This document shows positions 1 to 6,955 of a stretch of 10,504 bases of DNA, piece by piece. The stretch covers positions 1-10,504 of the forward strand of contig CAJZFM010000054.1 of assembly GCA_915070235.1 (NCBI GenBank), given 5' to 3'. The translations under genes were made by a program, and so were the position numbers. The DNA is from an uncultured Capnocytophaga sp. (lineage in GTDB: Bacteria > Bacteroidota > Bacteroidia > Flavobacteriales > Flavobacteriaceae). The stretch's first letter is position 1; each line of letters opens with the position of its first letter. The notes under the pieces were generated by a model. The model was not told the DNA's origin, ran no database searches, and was given only the letters and a program-made list of their open reading frames with translations.

Positions 1-29
1 AAAAGTAAAAGATAAAAAGTAAAAGGTAA
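1..29 (+). repeat. Plus-sense heptamer array ending in TAA
   Basis: Four contiguous 7-nt units at 2-8, 9-15, 16-22 and 23-29 read AAAGTAA, AAGATAA, AAAGTAA and AAGGTAA on the plus strand; each ends in TAA. The array may continue left of the window. It also forms the left arm of the hairpin with 43-57. Because other arrays here carry stop triplets on the sense strand of the gene they follow, this orientation suggests a plus-strand gene ending just left of the window, convergent with sucA. That last point is inference only. Confidence 0.75.
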
Positions 30-57
30 GAGTACTACTCAGACCTTTTACTTTTTA
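13..57. terminator. Long AT-rich hairpin, possible bidirectional terminator 3' of sucA
   Basis: Positions 13-27 and 43-57 are perfect inverted complements (15 bp). The 15-nt loop contains a smaller 4-bp hairpin (30-33 with 37-40). It lies about 50 nt beyond the sucA stop. Read on the minus strand, the second arm is followed by T-rich sequence, so it could end sucA transcription, and because of its symmetry also a convergent transcript from the left. The stem is AT-rich and lacks a clean GC stem plus U-tract, so it is not a textbook intrinsic terminator. The arms are made of opposed heptamer arrays. Confidence 0.5.
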
Positions 58-79
58 CTTTATCAAGTACCATTATTAG

Positions 80-114
80 TCACTTGTCATTTGTCACTTG
101 TCACTTGTCATTTA
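80..114 (-). repeat. Heptamer array fused to the sucA stop codon
   Basis: Five contiguous heptamers. On the minus strand, from 114 down to 80, they read TAAATGA, CAAGTGA, CAAGTGA, CAAATGA, CAAGTGA. The TGA of the first unit (108-110) is the stop codon of sucA, and every later unit also ends in TGA. Consensus is YAARTGA. The units are contiguous without spacers. The next in-frame stop for a ribosome reading through sucA is the TGA at 87-89. Confidence 0.85.
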
Positions 115-2894
115 TTAAAGACTTTATCAATAGCCTCTTGGTGACGAGCTTTGTGGCGCTTAGGACTACCTGGGGCTGGAGCGGAGTAGGCATTCATAGC
201 TGCTAATCTCCATGGTACTAAGTCAAAGTTCATAAGCATATAGCCATAAGCACCCATGTTCTTAGGATCTTCTTGTGCCCATACATAGTCAGTTACTTTA
301 GGATAACGAGCTATCACCTCTTTGAGTTGTTCCACAGGAAGCGGGAAGAGCTGCTCGATACGTACCAAAGCTACATCATTTCTGCCTAATTTCTCACGTT
401 CTGCAAGCAAATCGTAATAGAAACGTCCTGAACAGAATACAAGAGTAGTTACCTCATCTGGATTTACCTGTGTATCGTCCAAAACTTCTTGGAAATGACC
501 GCTAACCAATTCATCTACAGAGGAAATTACCAAGGGGTGACGGAGCAAGCTCTTAGGAGAAAGGGCAATAAGCGGCTTTCTAAATGGTGCCTTGAGCTGG
601 CGACGTAGCAAGTGGTATATATTGGCTGGTGTAGTACAGTTGGTTACATACATATTCTGGGTAGCACATAACTGTAAGTAGCGCTCCAAGCGAGCAGAGG
701 AGTGCTCAGCACCTTGTCCTTCATATCCGTGAGGCAAGAGCATTACCAATCCGCTCTGGTTCTTCCACTTATCTTCCCCACAACAGATATATTGGTCCAT
801 CATGATCTGTCCTCCATTGGCAAAATCACCAAATTGTGCTTCCCAAATGGTCAAGGTATTAGGTGCTGTAAGGGAGTATCCGTACTCAAATCCCAATACA
901 CCATATTCGGAAAGCAAGGAGTTATATACATGGAGCTTGCCTCCGCCCTGTGCCGTAATATAAGTAAGCGGTAGGATTTCCTCTTCGGTCTCTTCTGCCT
1001 TTACTACCGCATGGCGATGAGAGAAAGTACCACGGCCTACATCTTCGCCAGAGAGGCGTACATTATATCCCTCAGAAAGGAGGGTGGCAAAAGCCAAGTG
1101 CTCGGCCAATCCCCAATCTACTTTCTGTTGTTCAAAATAGATGCTTTGGCGATCCTTAATAATCTTAGAAATCTTATTGATAAACTTCTTATCTTCTGGT
1201 AGTGCGGTAATTAAGGCCGCTAATTCGTCCAATTTGTTTCTATCAAAAGAGGTATCTACCCTTTGGAGCATCTCTTGAGCAGAGGCAATATGATCAAAGC
1301 CTTGCCATTCGTTCTGCATAATTGGCTGAATAATAGTCAATTCTTTCTTGCGTGATGCCTCCAATTCTCCGTCCAAGTAGTTGCGATATTGTTCTTCGTA
1401 GGCCTCTATTTCTTTGGCAGTAATAACTCCTTCTTGGACGAGCTTCTCGGTATAGATAACTGTAGGGTTGTGGTGGCTTCCTATAAGTTTGTACAATACA
1501 GGTTGGGTAAAGCGTGGTTCGTCCCCCTCATTATGACCATATTTGCGGTAACCTACCAAATCCAAGAATACATCATGACCGAAAGCCATACGATATTCTA
1601 AGGCCAAAAGTACCGCATGTACCACAGCCTCCGTATCATCGGAATTGACATGTATGATAGGAGCTTGGAATCCCTTGGCTATATCAGTACAATAAGTGGT
1701 AGAACGAGAGTCAAAAGGATTGGTAGTAAAACCTATTTGGTTATTAATCACTATATGAATAGTCCCTGCTGTCTTGTAACCACGTAGGCGCTCCATTTGC
1801 ATCACCTCATATACAATACCTTGTCCTGCCACGGCTGCATCACCATGCATTACGATAGGTAATACTTGAGAAGGATTTTGAGCGTAGTGGTTGTCCTGCT
1901 TAGCGCGAGTAATCCCTTGTAAGACAGCACTCACTGTTTCCAAGTGAGAAGGGTTGGGAGCCAAGTTAAGCAATACTTCCTGCCCTTTGGCTGTTTTGTG
2001 CAAGGTAGTCAGTCCCAAGTGGTACTTCACATCTCCGTCAAACTCAGGGTTAGGGTAATCCTTACCGTCAAACTCGGAGAAAACATCTTGAAGATTCTTA
2101 CCCAAGATATTCACCAATACATTAAGACGACCGCGGTGTGCCATACCTATTACGACCTCCTTGACGCCTTTGCGATCAGCCGCTGTTTCTATCAGGGCGT
2201 CCAAAGCAGGGATTAAGGCCTCATTCCCCTCCAAGGAGAAGCGTTTTTGACCTACATATTTATTATGGAAAAAGTTCTCTAAAGCAGTAGATTCTGCTAA
2301 TTTCTGTAAGATACGTACTTTTTCTTCCTTTGAGAAAGTAGCAGTATAGTCGCCTGTATATATTTTTTCTTGGAACCACTTTTTAGCCTCAGCATTGTCC
2401 AAATGTTCAAACTCTATACCTACATTCTTGGTAAAGGTATCCTCCAATTTTTTAAGAATAGCAGAGAGTGGAGAGGCAGGTAAGTATAGCTCCTTGGCAG
2501 CCTCAAAGACTGTAGAAAGGTCTGCTTGAGAAAGGCCAAACTTCTCTAAAGGGAAAGCCACCTGAGCGTTGCGTACTCTAAGGGGGTCTATCTGAGCCAA
2601 GAGGTGCCCCTGTTGCTGATAAGCCTTGATAAGGTTCAACACTCTCAATTCTTTCTCTACCTTGTCCGATACAGGCAAAGAAGCTACTTGAGAGGTAGCC
2701 ACTTGGGGGGCTGGCTCAGAAGAAAGGGCTACTTCTTCAAAGAAATCGTCCCCATAGCTCTCACGAGCAAAATCAAATCCTTGGAAAAACGCGCGCCAAC
2801 TGGCCTCTACTGAGTCGGGATTCTCCAAATACTGGTCGTACAAATCTGCAAAAAACTGGGTGTTTGCAGCATTAAGAAAAGAATACTTATCCAT
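108..2894 (-). CDS. sucA: 2-oxoglutarate dehydrogenase E1 component
   Basis: ThDP-dependent E1 that decarboxylates 2-oxoglutarate and succinylates the E2 lipoyl group in the TCA cycle; cytosolic. The 928 residues match the usual length (E. coli about 933). The N-terminal E1o helix segment (about 3-41) is followed by a low-complexity linker (about 56-76). The family block KRFSLEG is at 217-223 and HRGRLNVL at 253-260. The ThDP/Mg site runs from GDAAVAGQG (351-359) to INNQIGFTT (383-391), and GHNEGDEPRFTQP is at 453-465. The transketolase-like pyrimidine half has GEDVGRGTFSHRHAV (616-630), GFEYGYS (668-674), EAQFGDFANG (685-694) and LPHGYEGQGAEHSSARLER (720-738). The ATG at 2892-2894 gives the expected N-terminus and follows an AT-rich leader. 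The gene is separated from the upstream acyltransferase by about 250 nt with its own -7 element, so it is probably independently transcribed. The stop codon is part of a heptamer array. Its E2 partner is not certain to be the E2 encoded in this window. Confidence 0.97.
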   Translation of the reverse strand: MDKYSFLNAANTQFFADLYDQYLENPDSVEASWRAFFQGFDFARESYGDDFFEEVALSSEPAPQVATSQVASLPVSDKVEKELRVLNLIKAYQQQGHLLAQIDPLRVRNAQVAFPLEKFGLSQADLSTVFEAAKELYLPASPLSAILKKLEDTFTKNVGIEFEHLDNAEAKKWFQEKIYTGDYTATFSKEEKVRILQKLAESTALENFFHNKYVGQKRFSLEGNEALIPALDALIETAADRKGVKEVVIGMAHRGRLNVLVNILGKNLQDVFSEFDGKDYPNPEFDGDVKYHLGLTTLHKTAKGQEVLLNLAPNPSHLETVSAVLQGITRAKQDNHYAQNPSQVLPIVMHGDAAVAGQGIVYEVMQMERLRGYKTAGTIHIVINNQIGFTTNPFDSRSTTYCTDIAKGFQAPIIHVNSDDTEAVVHAVLLALEYRMAFGHDVFLDLVGYRKYGHNEGDEPRFTQPVLYKLIGSHHNPTVIYTEKLVQEGVITAKEIEAYEEQYRNYLDGELEASRKKELTIIQPIMQNEWQGFDHIASAQEMLQRVDTSFDRNKLDELAALITALPEDKKFINKISKIIKDRQSIYFEQQKVDWGLAEHLAFATLLSEGYNVRLSGEDVGRGTFSHRHAVVKAEETEEEILPLTYITAQGGGKLHVYNSLLSEYGVLGFEYGYSLTAPNTLTIWEAQFGDFANGGQIMMDQYICCGEDKWKNQSGLVMLLPHGYEGQGAEHSSARLERYLQLCATQNMYVTNCTTPANIYHLLRRQLKAPFRKPLIALSPKSLLRHPLVISSVDELVSGHFQEVLDDTQVNPDEVTTLVFCSGRFYYDLLAEREKLGRNDVALVRIEQLFPLPVEQLKEVIARYPKVTDYVWAQEDPKNMGAYGYMLMNFDLVPWRLAAMNAYSAPAPGSPKRHKARHQEAIDKVFNK

Positions 2895-2943
2895 AAAGAA
2901 TATTAATTTTTATGACGAAAATTTCTATCATTGATATTACGGA

Positions 2944-2969
2944 CAAAGATACGAAAAATTAATGACAAA
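2944..2969 (-). promoter_or_regulatory. Candidate Bacteroidota-type promoter of sucA
   Basis: The minus strand reads TATCTTTG at 2951-2944, an exact fit to the TAnnTTTG -7 consensus of Bacteroidota sigma-ABfr promoters. TTTG at 2969-2966 could be the -33 element, but the spacing is only 14 nt, shorter than usual (about 17-23), so only the -7 element is well supported. The predicted leader is about 45 nt of AT-rich sequence before the ATG at 2894. From 2970 to 3062 I see no gene or convincing terminator. Confidence 0.55.
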
Positions 2970-3062
2970 GCCAGCATTTTTCATTAGTTTTTTTTAAGCG
3001 GTTAGCTTCTTACGCAGAGAGTGAATTGCCTCACATACTTGCTTACACGAGTTTGCCCTTGC

Positions 3063-3146
3063 TCACTCTTCATTCTTCACTCCTCACTCTTCATTCTTCA
3101 CTCCTCACTCTTCATTCTTCACTTTTCACTCTTCATTCTTCACTTA
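3063..3146 (-). repeat. Twelve-unit heptamer array (four 21-bp repeats) fused to the acyltransferase stop
   Basis: Four contiguous 21-bp repeats (3063-3083, 3084-3104, 3105-3125, 3126-3146), each made of three 7-mers. On the minus strand the units are AGAATGA, AGAGTGA and a third that varies (GGAGTGA, AAAGTGA or TAAGTGA). All twelve end in TGA. The first three bases of the first unit (TAA at 3144-3146) are the acyltransferase stop codon, so the array starts exactly where translation ends. The near-identity of the 21-bp units points to recent expansion by slippage or unequal recombination. Confidence 0.92.
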
Positions 3147-4025
3147 ATTGCTCTTCACTTCCTTCGCGTGCTTAAATCGGTTATGTGTCCATAGGTAATA
3201 CTCTGGGGCACGGCGTATCTGTGCCTCAAGTAGTTGGGTAAAGGTATCGGTAATTTCGTGAGCTATAGTATCGGAAGGGTCTTCGGTGATAGGAACGAAA
3301 GTAGCTACGTAATACCCTCTGCGTTTTTTCTGTATATCACAGAATACCACGGGTATATTGAACTGCTTGGCAATACGCTCAGCCCCTGTAAATACAGGTA
3401 CTTCCACTCCCATAAAAGTACGCCAATAAGCCTTGGTTGGTGAGGGTGACTGGTCACTGGCTAAGCCATAAGCACAGCGCACTCCTTCATGCTGTAAGCG
3501 ACGGATCTCCTCTATAGCCTTGTAGCGGGAGATGAGATAGCTATGGAACTTCTCCCTGAGCCTACGTACAAAACGGTCAAAGTACTTATTGGTAATAGGC
3601 GTATAAAGGGCATAGGAAGTATGGGGAATCTGAGCGGCCAAGGAGAGTAGCCACTCATAACTATTGTAGTGCCCACACATGATGATGACACTCTTCCCCT
3701 TGTGGTAGTAGTCCTCCAACAGTTCCTTGTTGGTATAGGTCATACGCTGCTGCATTTGTGCCTGCGAAAGCCCCATGGTTCTTACCATTTCCAAGAAAAT
3801 ATCACAGAAATGATGATAGAAAGCCGCCTCTATCTGCTTGATTTCAGCAAGAGGTTTTTCAGGGAAGGCCAAGCAAAGATTACGCCTTACCACCTTTTTG
3901 CGGTAGCCTATAAGTCTATAGATAAGAAAGCATATCCCATCCGATAGCCCATAGAGCAACCTATCGGGTAGGTGTGCTATAAGCCATAGGAAGGGATAAG
4001 CTACATAAAAGACAAGGCCTTGCAT
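3144..4025 (-). CDS. LpxL/HtrB-family lipid A (lysophospholipid) acyltransferase
   Basis: Predicted membrane-bound acyltransferase of the LpxL/HtrB family, which adds secondary acyl chains to lipid A precursors at the cytoplasmic face of the inner membrane. Length 293 residues is typical. A hydrophobic N-terminal segment (about 3-19, possibly continuing to about 40) should anchor it, followed by a basic patch (YRKKVVRRNL, 41-50). The catalytic HX4(D/E) motif is GHYNSYE with H119 and E124. A second family block, ASDQSPSP, lies at 189-196 and GAERIAKQF at 214-222. The C-terminal YYLWTHNRFKH (276-286) fits the family W-x-H-x-R ending. Its ATG lies 3 nt after the upstream E2 stop, so it is almost certainly co-transcribed and perhaps translationally coupled with E2. 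No separate promoter or Shine-Dalgarno sequence is evident. Whether it acts on lipid A or on another lipid in this organism cannot be told from sequence. Confidence 0.9.
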   Translation of the reverse strand: MQGLVFYVAYPFLWLIAHLPDRLLYGLSDGICFLIYRLIGYRKKVVRRNLCLAFPEKPLAEIKQIEAAFYHHFCDIFLEMVRTMGLSQAQMQQRMTYTNKELLEDYYHKGKSVIIMCGHYNSYEWLLSLAAQIPHTSYALYTPITNKYFDRFVRRLREKFHSYLISRYKAIEEIRRLQHEGVRCAYGLASDQSPSPTKAYWRTFMGVEVPVFTGAERIAKQFNIPVVFCDIQKKRRGYYVATFVPITEDPSDTIAHEITDTFTQLLEAQIRRAPEYYLWTHNRFKHAKEVKSN

Positions 4026-4028
4026 GGG

Positions 4029-6266
4029 CTATATTTCTCGGTTGACATCCCACTGTTCGAGGTACTTGGCTACTCGCTGTACAAACATGCCTCCAAGTGC
4101 TCCATTGACCACCCTATGGTCAAAGCTGTGGGAGAGCATGAGCTTATAGCGAATGGCAATCACATCACCTTCGGGCGTTTCCACCACCGCAGGCACCTTC
4201 TGTATGGCACCAATGGCCAAGATACCCACTTGAGGTTGGTTGAGAATAGGCGTACCAAAGAGATTGCCAAAAGCCCCTATGTTGGTTACTGTGTAAGTAC
4301 CATCTTTTACCTCATCAGGCTTAAGTTTGTTCTCACGGGCACGTTTGGCCAGATCATTCACACTCTTAGCCAAACCTACCAAACTGAGTTGGTCTGCATT
4401 CTTAATCACAGGGACGATGAGGTCTCCGTTAGGTAAGGCCGTAGCCATACCTATATTGATTTGTTTTTTCTTAAAGATACGTTCGCCATCGGTGGAGATG
4501 TTCATTAAAGGAAAATCGCGCAAAGCTTTGGCCACTGCCTCTATAAAGATAGGGGTAAAGGTAAGTTTCTCTCCCTCACGAGCTTCAAAAGCCTTTTTGT
4601 TCTTATTGCGCCAATTCCAAATACGGGTCACATCTACTTCAATGAAGCTGGTGGCATGAGCTGACACATGCTTGCTCTCAATCATATAGTTGGCTATGAG
4701 CTTGCCCATACGGGTCATCTCGATCACCTCTACATTCTTATCCACAGGCGAAGGAGTATAAGTAGTACTCGCTACCACTGGTTTTTCCTCTGGCTTTTCC
4801 TGAGGCACTTCCAAGGAGATAGGTGCTGGTGCTATAGTAGGTTGCGGTTGTTTTTCAGGAGCTTCTTCAGCTACTGGTTTTTCGTCCGCAGGAGTTTCTT
4901 TAGGGTGTGTAGCTTCAAAGTTTTTGATAAAGTCAGAGATATCAGGATATTTCACTTCTTGTACTTCTGTCTTTTCTTCTTGAGCTGCTGGTGCAGGCGT
5001 TTCTTCTTGTGCTACTACTGGCGTAGGCTCTTCTTCTTGAGCGGGTGCTTCTTCTTGAGCTACTATTAGTGCAGGTGTTTTTTCTTGTGCCACTACTGGT
5101 GTAGGTGCTTCTTCTTGTGCTGCTACTTCTTCTTGTGCTACTACTGGTGCAGGTGCTTCTTCTTGTGTTACAGATGTAGGAACTTGCTCTTGAGACTCTT
5201 TTTTAGCAGCTTCTTTCTGTTGCATAAGGAGTTCTACGGCAGAAAGACCTGCGGTAGGCTGAGACTCAACCACTGGAGCAGGCTGGGAATCGGCTACTGG
5301 AGCAGGTAATTCAGTTACGGCTGCAACTGAGAAAGGTGAGCCACCGAGTTTGTCATCTATAAGCGCTACATCGGTAACCTGAGTAGTAAGGTCAGTTGTT
5401 GTAGGTAAAGCCAATGGTGCTATCTCTGTTGTTGCAACGCTTGGCTCTATAGCAGGTGCAGTAGTCACTGATGTAGAAGTGGTAGCTGCCTGAGAATTTC
5501 TTCTTTCCAAATAGCGTAATAAGTCGTGCTTGGTTATACGGCCATCTATACCTGAGCCTTCAATAGCAGCCAACTCGTCCATAGAGATATTTTCCTCCTT
5601 GGCAATGGTCTTTACCAAAGGAGAATAGAAAGGTTCATTTGTTTCCTCTTGAGGTGTTTCAGGCAGTGCCACTGGCGCATGAGGTACATAAGGCACCTGT
5701 GCGGCTATGGTTTCTTCCTCTTGAGGGGTTGCTGCTGCCTCTTCTGTAGAGGGTGCTGCTAACTCTTCTGTAGGGGGCACTGCTGCCTCTTCTGTAGGGG
5801 TGACTGATACCTCTTCTGTAGGGGGCACTGCTAACTCTTCTGTAGGGGTGACTGATACCTCTTCTGTAGGAGGCACTGCTAACTCTTCTGTAGGAGGCAC
5901 AGGTGCTTCTACTGCTACAGGTTGTGGGGTCAGCTCTAACTCTATAGGTTGTGAAGGTGTCTCTTCTATAGGGAGAATAGGTTGTGGTGTTTCATAGAGG
6001 AGTTCTACTTGGATTTCGTCCTCCTGCTCTGTCTCTATAATAGCCATGACTTGGCCTACTTTCACCACTGATTTTACTGGGGTCAAGATTTCCGTAATTA
6101 CTCCCGATACTTCGCTGGGAATCTCGGAATCCACCTTATCAGTAGCTACTTCTACCAAGATATCATCTACTTTAATGGTATCTCCTACTTTTTTGAGCCA
6201 AGAAGAGATAATTGCCTCCTCTACGCTTTCTCCCATTTGAGGTAATTTCAGTTCGTATCTTGCCAT
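4029..6266 (-). CDS. 2-oxo acid dehydrogenase E2 (dihydrolipoyl acyltransferase), very long linker
   Basis: E2 core of a 2-oxo acid dehydrogenase complex; carries acyl groups on lipoyl-lysine and transfers them to CoA. One lipoyl domain lies at 1-80, with lipoyl-lysine K44 in ATDKVDSEIP. An 8-residue PTEE repeat block covers 123-186. The peripheral subunit-binding domain is at 213-256 (SPLVKTIAKE, GSGIDGRITKHD). A low-complexity linker with a VVAQEE-type repeat follows (257-510), then the catalytic domain at about 512-745. The active-site block is SHSFDHRVVNGALGG with H717; the usual HxxxDG is HRVVNG, so Asp is replaced by Asn721 (codon 4104-4106). At 745 residues it is far longer than common E2s (about 400-450), all of the excess in linkers. 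The lipoyl and core sequences resemble the branched-chain-type E2 of Flavobacteriia more than classical SucB, so I give no symbol; a 2-oxoglutarate role with the nearby sucA is the alternative. The AT-rich leader has no clear Shine-Dalgarno. Confidence 0.93.
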   Translation of the reverse strand: MARYELKLPQMGESVEEAIISSWLKKVGDTIKVDDILVEVATDKVDSEIPSEVSGVITEILTPVKSVVKVGQVMAIIETEQEDEIQVELLYETPQPILPIEETPSQPIELELTPQPVAVEAPVPPTEELAVPPTEEVSVTPTEELAVPPTEEVSVTPTEEAAVPPTEELAAPSTEEAAATPQEEETIAAQVPYVPHAPVALPETPQEETNEPFYSPLVKTIAKEENISMDELAAIEGSGIDGRITKHDLLRYLERRNSQAATTSTSVTTAPAIEPSVATTEIAPLALPTTTDLTTQVTDVALIDDKLGGSPFSVAAVTELPAPVADSQPAPVVESQPTAGLSAVELLMQQKEAAKKESQEQVPTSVTQEEAPAPVVAQEEVAAQEEAPTPVVAQEKTPALIVAQEEAPAQEEEPTPVVAQEETPAPAAQEEKTEVQEVKYPDISDFIKNFEATHPKETPADEKPVAEEAPEKQPQPTIAPAPISLEVPQEKPEEKPVVASTTYTPSPVDKNVEVIEMTRMGKLIANYMIESKHVSAHATSFIEVDVTRIWNWRNKNKKAFEAREGEKLTFTPIFIEAVAKALRDFPLMNISTDGERIFKKKQINIGMATALPNGDLIVPVIKNADQLSLVGLAKSVNDLAKRARENKLKPDEVKDGTYTVTNIGAFGNLFGTPILNQPQVGILAIGAIQKVPAVVETPEGDVIAIRYKLMLSHSFDHRVVNGALGGMFVQRVAKYLEQWDVNREI
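4974..5159 (-). repeat. Coding 30-bp degenerate tandem repeat in the E2 linker
   Basis: Encodes E2 residues 370-431, about six imperfect copies of a 10-residue unit close to APTPVVAQEE (full or nearly full copies near 371-380, 387-396, 397-406 and 414-422, with shortened copies VAAQEE and APAQEEE between them). The nucleotide unit is about 30 bp with in-frame deletions. Such Ala/Pro/Glu-rich segments are known to be extended, mobile E2 linkers. The copy number is likely to vary between strains, which is inference. Confidence 0.8.
5709..5900 (-). repeat. Coding 24-bp tandem repeat in the E2 linker
   Basis: Encodes E2 residues 123-186 as eight consecutive 8-residue units with a PTEE core (VPPTEELA, VPPTEEVS, VTPTEELA, VPPTEEVS, VTPTEEAA, VPPTEELA, APSTEEAA, ATPQEEET). 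Alternation of VTPTEELA and VPPTEEVS copies gives a 48-bp higher-order period, also visible in the DNA. The block sits between the lipoyl domain and the subunit-binding domain. The high DNA identity of the central units suggests recent expansion; the last two are more diverged. Confidence 0.88.
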
Positions 6267-6271
6267 AATTT

Positions 6272-6335
6272 TTAATTTTTAATTGTTAGTGATTGTGTGG
6301 TTAGTGATTAGTGATTAACAACTAATAACTGACTA
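6272..6335 (-). repeat. Heptamer array filling the recR-E2 gap
   Basis: On the minus strand from 6335: TAGTCAG, TTATTAG, TTGTTAA, TCACTAA, TCACTAA, then one extra base at 6300, then CACACAA, TCACTAA, CAATTAA, AAATTAA. The first triplet (TAG, 6333-6335) is the recR stop. The last unit ends 5 nt before the E2 start codon, so the array occupies nearly the whole 66-nt gap. Most units end in TAA. I see no TAnnTTTG element here, so either E2 is read from upstream or the array itself carries its signals. Confidence 0.72.
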
Positions 6336-6941
6336 CTGTACTTGAAATGGTATACGGTGGAGGATACTCCTTCCGAGGGTAACCTCGTCGGTATATTCCA
6401 GTTCGTCCCCTACGGAGATCCCCCTTGCAATGGTAGAGGTGGTAACGTCCAAACCTTCCAATTGTCGGTATATATAGAAGTTGGTCGTATCCCCTTCCAT
6501 GGTATTGCTTAGCGCAAATATAATTTCTTTAACACCGCCTTCCTTTACCTTTTTGACTAAGGAAGCTATATTCAGCTGGTTAGGCCCTACCCCATCTATT
6601 GGGGAAATCTTACCCCCAAGGACATGATAGAGACCATTGTACTGTCCTGTATGTTCTATGGCCATCACATCGCGTACATCTTCCACTACACAGAGCAGCG
6701 AGGCATCACGGTGAATATTGGCACAGATGTCACAAATCTCGGTATCGGATATATTATGACAATTTTTGCAATAAGTAACCTCATTGCGCAGCTTGAGTAA
6801 AGCATTGGCTAAGTGCTCTGCCTGAGTGTTGGGCTGCTTGAGCAAATGAAGTGCCAAACGCAAGGCGGTTCGCTTGCCTATACCTGGGAGCAGTGCGATC
6901 TCATAGACTGCATTTTCCAATAATTTGGAAGAAAAATCCAT
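6333..6941 (-). CDS. recR: Recombination mediator RecR
   Basis: RecR acts with RecO (and RecF) to load RecA onto SSB-coated single-stranded DNA at gaps; cytosolic DNA-binding ring protein. The 202 residues match the family (about 200). In order: helix-hairpin-helix with [18 protein letters not shown] (17-34), C4 zinc finger with C58, C61, C70 and C73 (CKNC and CDIC), Toprim domain beginning near [13 protein letters not shown] (84-96, acidic residue E87), [11 protein letters not shown] (143-153), and the C-terminal [20 protein letters not shown] (173-191). Nothing essential is missing. Its ATG is 14 nt downstream of the pheT stop, so it is very probably expressed from the pheT promoter. Its stop codon TAG begins the heptamer array that fills the gap to the E2 gene. 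Confidence 0.97.
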   Translation of the reverse strand: MDFSSKLLENAVYEIALLPGIGKRTALRLALHLLKQPNTQAEHLANALLKLRNEVTYCKNCHNISDTEICDICANIHRDASLLCVVEDVRDVMAIEHTGQYNGLYHVLGGKISPIDGVGPNQLNIASLVKKVKEGGVKEIIFALSNTMEGDTTNFYIYRQLEGLDVTTSTIARGISVGDELEYTDEVTLGRSILHRIPFQVQ

Positions 6942-6955
6942 ATACTTTTACTCTT

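Noticed and set aside
2990..3012. Terminator between the acyltransferase and sucA (AAGC/GCTT arms beside an 8-base homopolymer run)
   Set aside because: The stem is only 4 bp and the homopolymer reads as A, not T, on the transcribed minus strand, so it does not fit an intrinsic terminator.
3063..3146. CRISPR-like repeat block
   Set aside because: The 21-bp units are directly contiguous with no unique spacers and resolve into heptamers; there are no cas genes nearby.
4020..4436. A 138-codon plus-strand reading frame opposite the E2 catalytic domain
   Set aside because: It is antisense to conserved E2 active-site coding sequence, with no domain or promoter support.
4668..5309. Plus-strand reading frames rich in Phe, Cys, Arg and Leu opposite the E2 linker
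   Set aside because: They are the antisense image of the Ala/Pro/Glu repeat; composition is implausible for a protein and there is no start context.
4029..6266. Naming the E2 gene sucB because sucA is nearby
   Set aside because: Another gene and an independent promoter region separate them, and the lipoyl-domain and core sequence fit the branched-chain-type E2 of Flavobacteriia better than classical SucB; the substrate is left open.
6942..6955. The 14-nt pheT-recR gap as a two-unit heptamer array
   Set aside because: The stop triplets there are spaced 8 nt, not 7, and two units are too few to distinguish from chance.
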